Origin: DATBDE01 sp036270095
GTDB lineage: Bacteria; Actinomycetota; Thermoleophilia; Solirubrobacterales; Solirubrobacteraceae
Length of the DNA: 64,000 nt
Direction: 5' to 3'
NCBI GenBank assembly: GCA_036270095.1
Contig: DATBDE010000149.1
Location: 10,898-74,897 of the forward strand
The stretch's first letter is position 1; each line of letters opens with the position of its first letter. Below, piece after piece: positions 16,621-24,704 of the stretch. A model generated the notes under the pieces. That model saw only the letters and a list, made by a program, of their open reading frames with translations, was not told where the DNA came from and did not search any database. A program made the position numbers and the translations under genes.

Positions 16621-17496
16621 TCAGCGCAGGCTGAGCTCGGAGACCTCGATGGCGCCGCCCTTGGGCGGCAGCGAGGTGATCCACAGCAGCACGTGGCGGT
16701 ACGCGCGCCCGGTGGCGTCGAGCTTGACCGCCTTGACCCGCTTCACGTTCTTGACGGTGGCGAGCTTGGTCCAGCCGCTGAGCGCCTTGGGCGCCGCGGC
16801 GCCAGCCGCGCCGTAGACCTGCGCGGAGAAGCCGGGCGTGGGCGTCGTGACGGTCAGGCGCGTTGGGGAGACGGCGTGCTCCGGGTTCACGTAGAGCCCG
16901 ACCCCGGCCTTGTTGAGGGCCTGGTAGTCCTCGCTCGACCAGGCGGTGCTCGGGTTTCCGTCGGTGGTCAGGGGGACGAGGCCGGCGTGCTCGGAGCCGT
17001 CGCCGAGCGGGTCGTAGGAGCCGCCGGCGGTGAGCGCGATGCGCTTCGCGGCGACGGCGGGCCGGTCGACGGGCATGGAGGTCGCGGGAGCGGTCGGGGC
17101 GGCCGCGGAGGTCGGCGGCGGCGCGGGGCCGGCGGTGCGAGCGTGCGCGCGGGCCGTCGTCGCGGACGTGTCCGTGTCGCCGGCGGTCGAGACCACCGAC
17201 CCGACGACGATGCCCACGGCCCCGACGGCGAGGATGGCGCCGACCAGCCCGGCGGTGCCGATCATCCGGCGGCCGAGGTGGCGCTGGGCGCCGCGGTGTG
17301 GTTCCGGGGGCGCGGCGCTCTGCGGCTCCGGCACTGGTGGCGGGGCGCTCTGCGGCTCCGGCGGGGTTTGCGGTTCCGGTGGCGGGACGCTGTGCTCGAC
17401 CGGCTCGGGCGCCTCTTCCTCACCCGCTCGCTCCTGGCGCGAGCGGTGGTAGCGCTCGCGGACCGAGCGGGGCAGGATTCCGGGGGGAGGGGTCAC
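16621..17496 (-). CDS. Proline-rich membrane-anchored protein with C-terminal discoidin-like domain
   Basis: A 291-residue protein. Residues 1-78 are cytoplasmic-like and proline-rich with PEPQSA-type repeats; in DNA this is a 30-base repeat (17311-17331 and 17341-17361). Residues 79-103 form a single membrane span, followed by a Thr/Ala/Pro linker. Residues ~150-291 (YDPLGDGSEHAGLVPLTTDG, DGNPSTAWSSEDY, IEVSELSLR) fit the F5/8-type C (discoidin-like) domain that often ends actinobacterial kinase or envelope proteins. That fold binds sugars or other ligands in known members; the ligand here is unknown. No kinase domain is present. Confidence 0.65.
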   Translation of the reverse strand: MTPPPGILPRSVRERYHRSRQERAGEEEAPEPVEHSVPPPEPQTPPEPQSAPPPVPEPQSAAPPEPHRGAQRHLGRRMIGTAGLVGAILAVGAVGIVVGSVVSTAGDTDTSATTARAHARTAGPAPPPTSAAAPTAPATSMPVDRPAVAAKRIALTAGGSYDPLGDGSEHAGLVPLTTDGNPSTAWSSEDYQALNKAGVGLYVNPEHAVSPTRLTVTTPTPGFSAQVYGAAGAAAPKALSGWTKLATVKNVKRVKAVKLDATGRAYRHVLLWITSLPPKGGAIEVSELSLR

Positions 17497-17508
17497 CGCG
17501 CGGGCACT

Positions 17509-18378
17509 CTAGTTCCGGCGGCGGCGTCTCCGGATTCCCTGTTTCCGCAAATTCCAGGCCAGCTGGACCTCCTCGGGATCGGGGCCCTGGCGCTCCTTGC
17601 CCTGGGTCTCGATGACGCATGGGAGGGCGTCGAAGCGCGGCTCGCTCAGGAACGTCGCGCATCCGCGCCGCCCCAGCTCGCCGTCGCCCACGTTCGCGTG
17701 GCGGTCCTTGTTGGACCCCAGCCCGGCGGCCGAGTCGTTGAGGTGCAGCGACCGCAGCCGGTCCTTCCCGACGGCGGCGAAGCATTCGTCGACGACCGCG
17801 GTCATCCCGTCCGGCTCGCGGATGTCGTAGCCGGAGGCGTAGAGGTGGCAGGAGTCGAGGCAGAGGCCGAGTCGCGGCCCGCCGCCGGCGGCTTGCAGCA
17901 GCGCCGCGAGCTCGGAGAACGACCGCCCCAACGTCCCGCCGGCGCCCGCGGTGTTCTCCAGATGCAGCGGGCAGGTCTCGCTTTCCGCCAGCGCCTCCGC
18001 GATCACCTTCCCCGACCGCGTGATCGCCCGCTTCACGTCGCCCGCCTTGGCCGAGCCCGCGTGCAGCACCACGGCGTACGCCCCGATCGCGTCGCCCGAG
18101 CGCAGCGCGTTGGTCAGCGCCGTCAGCGACTTACGCCGCAGCGAACGGTCCGAGGACGCGGTGTTGATGAGGTAGACCGCGTGGATCAGCGTCGCCTCGA
18201 TCGGCGAGTCCGCGGCGGCCGCGCGGAACGCGGCCGCCTCCTCGTCGGTGTAGACCCGCGACCGCCACGCCCGCGGCGACTGGTTGAAGAACTGGATCGA
18301 CGTGGCGTGCCGCTCCACGCCGCGCTCGATCGCGTTCGCCGGCCCACCGGCCGGGGATACGTGGGCGCCGACTAGCAT
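17509..18378 (-). CDS. nfo: Endonuclease IV (AP endonuclease)
   Basis: A 289-residue TIM-barrel enzyme that cuts DNA 5' of abasic sites in base-excision repair, using three metal ions. It begins MLVGAHVSPAGG and shows LGLCLDSCHLYASGYDI, LHLNDSAAGLGSNKDRH and ANVGDGELG, all metal-ligand motifs of the family. The open frame extends 193 codons further upstream, but that would overlap gltX and is not family-like; the ATG at 18378 is the canonical start. Only nine bases separate it from the divergent gltX start. Confidence 0.95.
   Translation of the reverse strand: MLVGAHVSPAGGPANAIERGVERHATSIQFFNQSPRAWRSRVYTDEEAAAFRAAAADSPIEATLIHAVYLINTASSDRSLRRKSLTALTNALRSGDAIGAYAVVLHAGSAKAGDVKRAITRSGKVIAEALAESETCPLHLENTAGAGGTLGRSFSELAALLQAAGGGPRLGLCLDSCHLYASGYDIREPDGMTAVVDECFAAVGKDRLRSLHLNDSAAGLGSNKDRHANVGDGELGRRGCATFLSEPRFDALPCVIETQGKERQGPDPEEVQLAWNLRKQGIRRRRRRN
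18373..18378 (+). promoter_or_regulatory. Candidate -10 element for a leaderless gltX transcript
   Basis: TAGCAT at 18373-18378 fits the TAnnnT -10 pattern on the plus strand and ends nine bases before the gltX ATG, so a transcript would begin at or within about three bases of the start codon. It overlaps the first codons of nfo. No -35 match was seen. This is an inference from spacing only. Confidence 0.4.
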
Positions 18379-18387
18379 CGAGATCGC

Positions 18388-19728
18388 ATGCGGGTCCGCT
18401 TCGCTCCTTCGCCTACCGGCGCCCTGCACATCGGCGGGGCGCGCACCGCCCTGTACAACTGGCTGCTCGCCCAGCAGGCGCCGGAGAACCGCCTGGTCCT
18501 GCGCATCGAGGATACGGATCGCGAGCGCTCCACCCCCGAGAACGTCGAGCAGATCCTCGACGCCCTCGGCTGGCTCGACCTCAACTGGGACGAGGGCCCG
18601 ATCTTCCAGTCCGACCGCGCCGACCGTCACCGCGAGGTCCTGGCCCAGCTGCTCGAGAACGGCCACGCCTACCGCTCCACCGCCACGGCCGAGGACGTCA
18701 AGGCCTACAAGCAACAGCACGGCTCGGACCGCGGCTTCCGCGGCACGCCCGAGGACACCGGCGCCGTCCGCCTGCGCGTCCCCGACACCGGCGCCACCGT
18801 CGTCGGTGACGTCATCCGCGGGGACACCGCGTTCGAGCACGTCCACCTCGACGACCCGGTCATCGCCCGCGCCGACGGCAGCGTCCTCTACAACTTCGCC
18901 GTCGCCGTCGACGACCTCGACGCCGGCATCACCGACGTCGTCCGCGGCGAGGACCACCTCTCAAATTCCCCCAAGCAGCTGCTCGTCTTCGAGGCGCTGG
19001 GCGTCGAGCCGCCGCGCTACGCCCACCTGCCGCTCCTGCACGGGCCCGACGGCAAGAAGCTCTCCAAGCGCCACGGCGCCGCCTCGGTGCAGGAGCTGCG
19101 CGACGCCGGCTACCTCCCCGAGGCGCTGCGCAACTACATCGCCCTGCTCGGCTGGGGCTACGACGACGAGACCACGCTGCTGAGCACCGAGCAGATGATC
19201 GAGGGGTTCCGCCTCGAGCGGGTGAGCCGCAACCCCGCCGTCTTCGACGAGCAGAAGCTGCGCTGGATGAACGGCCGCTACCTGCGCGAGCTGCCGCTGG
19301 ACGAGTTGACGCGACGGCTCGAGCAGTTCACCGGCCGCTCGGGGATCGAGGGCGCCGTATCCATCGCGCAGGACAAGATGCAGACGCTGGCCGACTTCGA
19401 GCCCCTGTGCGCGTTCATCTTCGACGGTCCCGCTGACGACGCCGCGGCGTTCGACAAGGTCATCGGCGAGGACGGCGGGGCCGAGAACCTCGCTGCCGCC
19501 CGCGCCGCGCTGGCCGCCACCGAGCCCTTCGACCACGAGCACGTCGAGACCGCACTGCGGGGCGTGGTCGAGGAGCGCGGTGTCAAGCCGCGCCAAGTCT
19601 TCCAGCCGCTGCGCGTCGCGCTGGCCGGCAGCACCGTCTCGCCGGGCATCTTCGAAACCGTCGCCCTGCTCGGCCGCGACGAGACCCTGCGGCGGGTCGA
19701 CGAGGCGCTCGCGAAGACGACTGCCTAG
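18388..19728 (+). CDS. gltX: Glutamyl-tRNA synthetase
   Basis: A 446-residue class I synthetase. The N-terminus VRFAPSPTGALHIGGARTALYNW holds the HIGH-type signature, and DGKKLSKRHGAASV is the KMSKS loop; the C-terminal third is the helical anticodon-binding region of bacterial GluRS. It charges tRNA-Glu; because gatCAB is also in this window, it may be the non-discriminating type that also makes Glu-tRNA-Gln. It starts nine bases from the divergent nfo start with no room for a Shine-Dalgarno leader. Confidence 0.95.
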   Translation: MRVRFAPSPTGALHIGGARTALYNWLLAQQAPENRLVLRIEDTDRERSTPENVEQILDALGWLDLNWDEGPIFQSDRADRHREVLAQLLENGHAYRSTATAEDVKAYKQQHGSDRGFRGTPEDTGAVRLRVPDTGATVVGDVIRGDTAFEHVHLDDPVIARADGSVLYNFAVAVDDLDAGITDVVRGEDHLSNSPKQLLVFEALGVEPPRYAHLPLLHGPDGKKLSKRHGAASVQELRDAGYLPEALRNYIALLGWGYDDETTLLSTEQMIEGFRLERVSRNPAVFDEQKLRWMNGRYLRELPLDELTRRLEQFTGRSGIEGAVSIAQDKMQTLADFEPLCAFIFDGPADDAAAFDKVIGEDGGAENLAAARAALAATEPFDHEHVETALRGVVEERGVKPRQVFQPLRVALAGSTVSPGIFETVALLGRDETLRRVDEALAKTTA

Positions 19729-19808
19729 GCGCCCGAACCATCCGCAAATACGGGGCATCGCAGGATGGGGATCTAAACCTGGGCTCGCTGCCTGCCGATA
19801 TACCGGCC

Positions 19809-20891
19809 GTGTCGAGTCCAACGCTGCCGATGCGTGCCCCAAACCCAGACAACGGTGCCGCGTCGCGGCGGCACAACGAAGGCCACGGACGGCGCCTGAC
19901 GGCGGCGTTCGAGGCCCTCGAGGCGTTTCCCGCCCTGGCCGAGTCCCGCAAACGGGTCCTGCGCCTGCTCGGGGAGGAGCGGACCTCGGCCGCAGCCATG
20001 GTCGCGGCGGTCGAGACCGATGTCGCGCTGGCCATCTCGGTCCTGCGCCTGGCCAACAACATCGACGGCGCCCGTCGCGCCCCGGTGGACAACGTCGTCA
20101 AGGCGGTCGAAATCCTCTCGCCCGAGTCCGTGCAGGCCATCGTCAGCCGCACGCGCACCTTCGACTTCTTCGAGCGCACCGGCCTGTGGGACGCCACGCC
20201 AGAACGCTTCCGCCTGCACGCCGTCTCCACCCAGCACGCCGCCGAGAAGCTCGCGGCCGAGCGCGATTACGAGCACCGCAACCGGCTCATGGTCACCGCG
20301 CTGCTGCACGACGTGGGCAAGCTCGTGCTCATCCACGCCTACCCGGGCTATCCGGCCCAGGTCCACGGCGACGCCCGCACGCCCGAGGAGCGCGTGCGCC
20401 GCGAGCGCCGCGAGCTCGGCGTCGACCACGCCCTGGTCGGCGGCGTGCTCGCGCGGCGCTGGGGCCTGCCGTCGAGCATCGCCTCGACGATCGAGCGCCA
20501 CCACGCCGAGGACGCCTCCGGCGAGGCCGCCTTCGTCCGCCTGGCCGACATGCTCGCCCACTACGCCCAGGGCGCCGCGGTCTCGCCCGCCGAGCTGCTG
20601 CGCACGGCCCGCACCATCGGCATGGGCGCGGTCGAGCTGCGCGCGGTCATGTACGACATGCCCTACCCGACCGCCGGACGCGCGCGCCACATCGACCCGT
20701 GCCCGCTCTCGGACCGCGAGCTCGACGTGCTCAGGCGCCTCGGCGAGGGGAAGGTCTACAAGCAGATCGCGCACGAGCTGACCCTCTCGACCAGCACCGT
20801 GCGCACGCATCTGCACAACATCTACGGGAAGCTCGGCGCGGTCGACCGTGCCCAGGCCGTTCTGCTGGCCACCGAGCGCGGTTGGCTCTGA
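19809..20891 (+). CDS. HDOD-domain protein fused to a LuxR-type DNA-binding domain
   Basis: A 360-residue regulator. Residues ~30-280 are an HDOD domain: LRLANN, an HD pair at 167-168 in LLHDVGK and the later HH at 231-232, so the metal-binding residues of the HD superfamily are partly kept, unlike many HDOD proteins. Residues 298-360 are a LuxR/GerE helix-turn-helix (LSDRELDVLRRLGEG, IAHELTLSTSTVRTHLHNIYGKL). The first 20 residues look disordered. Start is GTG 19809, 80 bases after gltX. The architecture suggests a transcription factor whose sensor is the HDOD domain; the signal and targets are unknown. Confidence 0.85.
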   Translation: MSSPTLPMRAPNPDNGAASRRHNEGHGRRLTAAFEALEAFPALAESRKRVLRLLGEERTSAAAMVAAVETDVALAISVLRLANNIDGARRAPVDNVVKAVEILSPESVQAIVSRTRTFDFFERTGLWDATPERFRLHAVSTQHAAEKLAAERDYEHRNRLMVTALLHDVGKLVLIHAYPGYPAQVHGDARTPEERVRRERRELGVDHALVGGVLARRWGLPSSIASTIERHHAEDASGEAAFVRLADMLAHYAQGAAVSPAELLRTARTIGMGAVELRAVMYDMPYPTAGRARHIDPCPLSDRELDVLRRLGEGKVYKQIAHELTLSTSTVRTHLHNIYGKLGAVDRAQAVLLATERGWL

Positions 20892-20928
20892 CCGGAAGGC
20901 GCATAGGATCAGCGGTGATCGCCGCCGC

Positions 20929-21321
20929 ATGATCTCGATCACGACCAAGTCGCCGTACGCGCTGCAGGCGCTCACCGAGCTCGCCCGCACCGGCACCACC
21001 GACCCGGTGCCGATCGGCGAGCTTGCGCGCCGCCGCGAGATCCCCGTGCAGTTCCTCGAGCAGCTCTTCGCGGTGCTGCGCCGCGCGGGCCTGCTGCGCT
21101 CGCAACGCGGTGTGCACGGCGGCTATGCGTTCGCGCGTGAGCCCGGCGAGATCACCGTGCTCGAGGTCGTCGAGCTGCTCGACGGCGAGCTCGGACGCGA
21201 CGCCACCGGCGTGTTCGCGGACGCTGCTAAAGCGGCACGTGACGTGCTCGCCGCGACCACGATCACCGACGTGGTCGAGCGCGAGGCGCGGGCTGCGAAC
21301 GCGCCGATGTACCACATCTGA
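20929..21321 (+). CDS. Rrf2-family transcriptional regulator without cluster cysteines
   Basis: A 130-residue winged-helix protein beginning MISITTKSPYALQALTELA, with the recognition region IPVQFLEQLFAVLRRAGLLRSQRGVHGGYAFAR, characteristic of Rrf2 (IscR, NsrR, CymR, RsrR). It has no cysteine at all, so it cannot bind an Fe-S cluster through the usual three; CymR-type members also lack them. The ATG at 20929 gives the normal Rrf2 N-terminus; the open frame upstream enters the previous gene. Targets are not evident from neighbours. Confidence 0.85.
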   Translation: MISITTKSPYALQALTELARTGTTDPVPIGELARRREIPVQFLEQLFAVLRRAGLLRSQRGVHGGYAFAREPGEITVLEVVELLDGELGRDATGVFADAAKAARDVLAATTITDVVEREARAANAPMYHI

Positions 21322-21329
21322 AGCCCGCC

Positions 21330-22619
21330 TTGCCGCAGAAATCACGTGATGCCGGGAACCGACCCGTACGCGGGGCGAGGAGCGCGGCGGCCGCGCCCAC
21401 GCGGCGCCCGGTCCCGCCGGCAGTCGCTCCGCCCCCGGGAAACCCCCGCTTCGGCGGCCTTGACGCCCTGCGCGGGATGGCCGCGATCGCGGTCGTGGTC
21501 ACCCACTGCGCCGCGTACACCGACAACCTCCCGACGACGACCGACCACAGCCTCATCGAGCTCGTGTACCTCCGGGCCGGCCAGCTCGGCGTGTGCATGT
21601 TCTTCGCGCTGTCGGGCTTCCTGCTCTACCGGCCGTTCCTGGCCGCGCAGATCGAAGGCGGGCGACCGCAGCCGTTCGGCGCGTACGCGCGCCGGCGCGT
21701 GCTCCGGGTGGTGCCCGCCTACTGGTTCGCGCTGACCGTGCTGTCGGTCGTTCCCGGCCTCGCGGGGATGTTCGACTCGGGCTGGTGGCAGCAGTACCTC
21801 TTCCTCCGCATCTACTCGCCCAATCCCCTGGCCTCGGGGCTGCCGCAGACCTGGAGCGTGTGCATCGAGGTGGGGATCTACTTCCTGCTGCCGCTCATGG
21901 TCCTCGGCATCGGATGGGTGGTCGCCCGGGCTCCGCGGAAGGCCCAGCCCGCGTGGGCGCTGGCGATCCTCGGGTGCATCAGCCTGCTCAGCATCGGGCT
22001 GATCGGATGGGGCTACCTCGGGCACCACTTCCTGCTGGTCCACCTCGCTCCGAGCTACCTCTGGTGGTTCTGCGCCGGCATGGCGCTCGCCGTCATCACC
22101 GTCCATCCGCCGGCGCGCCTGCGCGGACTCACCGGTTGGGCCCGGGCGCACCCGGGTGGATGCTGGGCGGTCGCGCTCGTGCCGTTCGCGCTGGCGCTTT
22201 GGCTGGGCCCGTTCGGGCCGGCGGGCAAGTTCGACGTCCAGGAGCTCGTCTGGTTCATCCTCGGCCCGCTCGTGGGGCTGCCGCTACTCGCGCCGGCGGT
22301 CTTCGTCGCGCGGGGCGGCTGGCCGCGCCGCCTGATGCGCCGGCGGACCGTGATGTGGCTCGGGCTCGTGTCCTACGGCATCTTCCTGTGGCACGTCGGG
22401 GTCCTGATCGCCCTGAAGGACATCGGCGTCACCGCCGATCTCACCCCCAACGGGATCATTCCGCTGTTCCTGCTCGTCTTCCCGATCAGCGTCGGTTGCG
22501 CGGCCGTGAGCTACTACTGGGTCGAGCGCCCGTTCTACGCCCTCAAGAACCGCCGGCTGCTCCCCCGCTTCCGCGCAAAGGATCGGTCGGCCCGGGCCCG
22601 GGCCCGGGCGCGGGCGTGA
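21330..22619 (+). CDS. Acyltransferase-3 family membrane protein (OafA/YrhL-like)
   Basis: A 429-residue polytopic protein with about ten hydrophobic segments. GLDALRGMAAIAVVVTHC near residue 43 carries the conserved Arg and His of the acyltransferase-3 family; MFFALSGFLLYRPF and YARRRVLRVVPAYWFA follow, also typical. Members add acetyl or other acyl groups to surface sugars or lipids. The frame begins at TTG 21330, nine bases after the Rrf2 stop, with no ATG or GTG before the first membrane segment, so the exact start is uncertain. The last 77 bases overlap the convergent gene, where the C-terminus becomes an Ala-Arg repeat. Confidence 0.85.
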   Translation: MPQKSRDAGNRPVRGARSAAAAPTRRPVPPAVAPPPGNPRFGGLDALRGMAAIAVVVTHCAAYTDNLPTTTDHSLIELVYLRAGQLGVCMFFALSGFLLYRPFLAAQIEGGRPQPFGAYARRRVLRVVPAYWFALTVLSVVPGLAGMFDSGWWQQYLFLRIYSPNPLASGLPQTWSVCIEVGIYFLLPLMVLGIGWVVARAPRKAQPAWALAILGCISLLSIGLIGWGYLGHHFLLVHLAPSYLWWFCAGMALAVITVHPPARLRGLTGWARAHPGGCWAVALVPFALALWLGPFGPAGKFDVQELVWFILGPLVGLPLLAPAVFVARGGWPRRLMRRRTVMWLGLVSYGIFLWHVGVLIALKDIGVTADLTPNGIIPLFLLVFPISVGCAAVSYYWVERPFYALKNRRLLPRFRAKDRSARARARARA

Positions 22620-24609
22620 TGCCGGGCGGGGCCGTCGTCGGCGCCCACACCTGCATCTTGCTGGTGCTGAAGCGCGTCGGCGCCACGCCCATGCAGATGT
22701 TCGCGTCGAACGGCGCCAGACCGAGGAAGCCGTAGGAGTAGTTCGGCGCGGTCGTGACCAGCCAGCCCTTGTTGGCCGCTGCCCTTATCTGATCGCACGG
22801 CGCGTGCGGCGGGAGGAGCGAGAGCCGGCGGTCGAACCGGTCACCCGCCAGCGCTCCCACCATCGCCCAGCCCGCGAAGGCGACCCGCTCGTGACGCCCA
22901 AGCCCGGGATCGTCAGTGGCCCAGCGCAGGACGGGAAGGCCATGCACCGGGTCGGCGTTCGAGTCGGCGATTCGTGCTGTCCAGCCATCCCCGGTCGGCG
23001 CCAGCACCAGCGCGACGAGGGCCGCGAGGAGGACGCCGGCCCACGCCCCGCGCGGCACCGTGACGCGTGGGTGCCCCACGTGCCGGAGCCGCCGCAGCGC
23101 CAGGAGGAGCAGGGCGCCGGCCGCAGCGGCGGCCAGCACGGCGAGGAACGGTGGCAGCAGCCCATGCGGCAACTGCACCAGCCGGATCACGTTCCACACC
23201 GCTGCGGCCGCGAGCGTTGCGCCCGCGGCCAGGCGGACGCGCCGGCCGCCCTCGCGCGCGGCCAGCGCTACCGTCACCGCGCAGGTGGCGAACACCGGGA
23301 TCAGGTAACGGGTCTCCGAGAGCGCCGTCCCCTGCGGCGAGAGGACGAGCGACGAGTGGCTCAGCCCGGTCCCGGGCGTGCGCATCCAGGCCACGAAGCC
23401 GAGGATGGCGGTCGCGCCGGCGATCAGGACCGGGCGGCGGCGCACCAGCGCCATGAAGACCGGCGCAGCGAGGAGCAGGACGATGCCGCCGGCGATCCGC
23501 GCCAGGTACTCGCCCAGATGACCGTCGAGCGTCTCGCCGACCCGTCCCAGCAGTGGGTCGTTGGAGAGGTCGATGATGCGCGGGATGGGGTCCGCGCCGG
23601 GCAGCAGCCGCACGAACGGCCAAAGGGGCGAGCCGTGGTCGATGAAGTTGCGCAGGTACCAGATGCCACCGACCACGAATGCGGCGAGCACAGCCACGAG
23701 CAGCCAGCGGCGCATCCTCCGCAGCCGCGGCCGTATTGCCAGCGTCGCCAGCACGAGCGCCACCGCCAGCGGCACGAGTGGCGTCGTCTTGGTGCCGATG
23801 GCCAGCGCGAAGCCCACGACGGCGATCGGCAGAAGCCGGGGACGCTGCGGCACGGCCGCGCACAGCGCCGCGGTGGCCGATGCCCACGCCAGGACGGGGA
23901 GGTCGGTGAGCACCTCGTTGAGCTGCCGGAGCACCCATGGCACCGTCACCACGGCGGCGACCGCCGCCGCGGCAAACGGCGGCGGCACGCGCAGCGTCCG
24001 CAGGCCGGTCCATCCCGCGGCGATGCACAGCGCTATCGCCGCGAACGGCCAGATCGCGACCGGCACCCACGACCGTGCGATGCCGGCCGCCCACGTCTGG
24101 AGCACCTCGTCGGTGACCGGGTAGTTCCCGAAGGGGAAGTCGTAGGACAGCGCCGCCACCGTGCCGGGCTTGCCGGATTGCACCCACGTTGCGATCTCGG
24201 GGTCGTGGTAGATCGTCGCGTCGAGGCTGATGTAGGGGTGGAAGAGCGTCCAGGCGAGAAGGAAGACGCCGGCGCCGGCGGCCGCGCCCAACGCGAGCTG
24301 CTGTGGCGCCGAGAGCCGCCTCCACCACGCGGCAATCTCGGCCCGGGGCCGCGGGCGGGGCGCTGGCAGCCTGCGCTGCGCGACGAACCATGTCGTCCCC
24401 GCGGCCAGCGGCAGCGCGACCGGGCTCGAGCCGAGGCCGATCAGTCCGAGCCCCAGAGCCTCGATCACCGCCGCGGCGCCGGCGAGGACGGCGGCGGCGA
24501 CGAACCGCTCGAGCCCGACCGATCCCGTCCGGGCGGCGACGCGCAATCCGGCACCGAAAAGCGCCGCGACGGAGAGCGCGCAGAGCGCTCCGAGGGGGAT
24601 GAACCTCAC
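22543..24609 (-). CDS. Large polytopic membrane protein, probable GT-C-type glycosyltransferase
   Basis: A 688-residue protein with a dozen or so hydrophobic helices in the first three quarters and a soluble C-terminal part. The first large loop, between helices, contains DATIYHDPEIATWVQSG and acidic residues where GT-C enzymes keep catalytic Asp/Glu. No specific family is recognised. It lies in a surface-glycan region next to an acyltransferase, which supports a role in lipid-linked sugar transfer, but this is inference. The C-terminus is Gly-Pro rich (PGPGPGP), antisense to the acyltransferase Ala-Arg tail across 77 bases. Confidence 0.6.
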   Translation of the reverse strand: MRFIPLGALCALSVAALFGAGLRVAARTGSVGLERFVAAAVLAGAAAVIEALGLGLIGLGSSPVALPLAAGTTWFVAQRRLPAPRPRPRAEIAAWWRRLSAPQQLALGAAAGAGVFLLAWTLFHPYISLDATIYHDPEIATWVQSGKPGTVAALSYDFPFGNYPVTDEVLQTWAAGIARSWVPVAIWPFAAIALCIAAGWTGLRTLRVPPPFAAAAVAAVVTVPWVLRQLNEVLTDLPVLAWASATAALCAAVPQRPRLLPIAVVGFALAIGTKTTPLVPLAVALVLATLAIRPRLRRMRRWLLVAVLAAFVVGGIWYLRNFIDHGSPLWPFVRLLPGADPIPRIIDLSNDPLLGRVGETLDGHLGEYLARIAGGIVLLLAAPVFMALVRRRPVLIAGATAILGFVAWMRTPGTGLSHSSLVLSPQGTALSETRYLIPVFATCAVTVALAAREGGRRVRLAAGATLAAAAVWNVIRLVQLPHGLLPPFLAVLAAAAAGALLLLALRRLRHVGHPRVTVPRGAWAGVLLAALVALVLAPTGDGWTARIADSNADPVHGLPVLRWATDDPGLGRHERVAFAGWAMVGALAGDRFDRRLSLLPPHAPCDQIRAAANKGWLVTTAPNYSYGFLGLAPFDANICMGVAPTRFSTSKMQVWAPTTAPPGITPAPGPGPGPTDPLRGSGGAAGGS

Positions 24610-24649
24610 GGCGGCGACCCTGACAGAACGCCTTGCGGCGCGCGGGGCT

Positions 24650-24686
24650 GCAGCAGGGGCGGCCCGAGCCGGGCCGCCCCTGCTGC
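24650..24686. terminator. Perfect 16-bp GC hairpin between minus-strand genes
   Basis: Arms at 24650-24665 and 24671-24686 are exact complements around the loop GAGCC. It lies 18 bases past the stop of the exported-protein gene at 24705 (minus strand) and before the next minus-strand gene. There is no T-run on either strand; the role as a terminator or mRNA-end stabiliser is inferred from strength and place. Confidence 0.6.
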
Positions 24687-24704
24687 TGCTACCGCATCAC
24701 TGCA

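Noticed and set aside
17311..17362. 30-base direct repeat in the proline-rich gene as a mobile or CRISPR-like repeat
   Set aside because: Only two units, in frame, encoding the PEPQSA repeat; explained by coding sequence.
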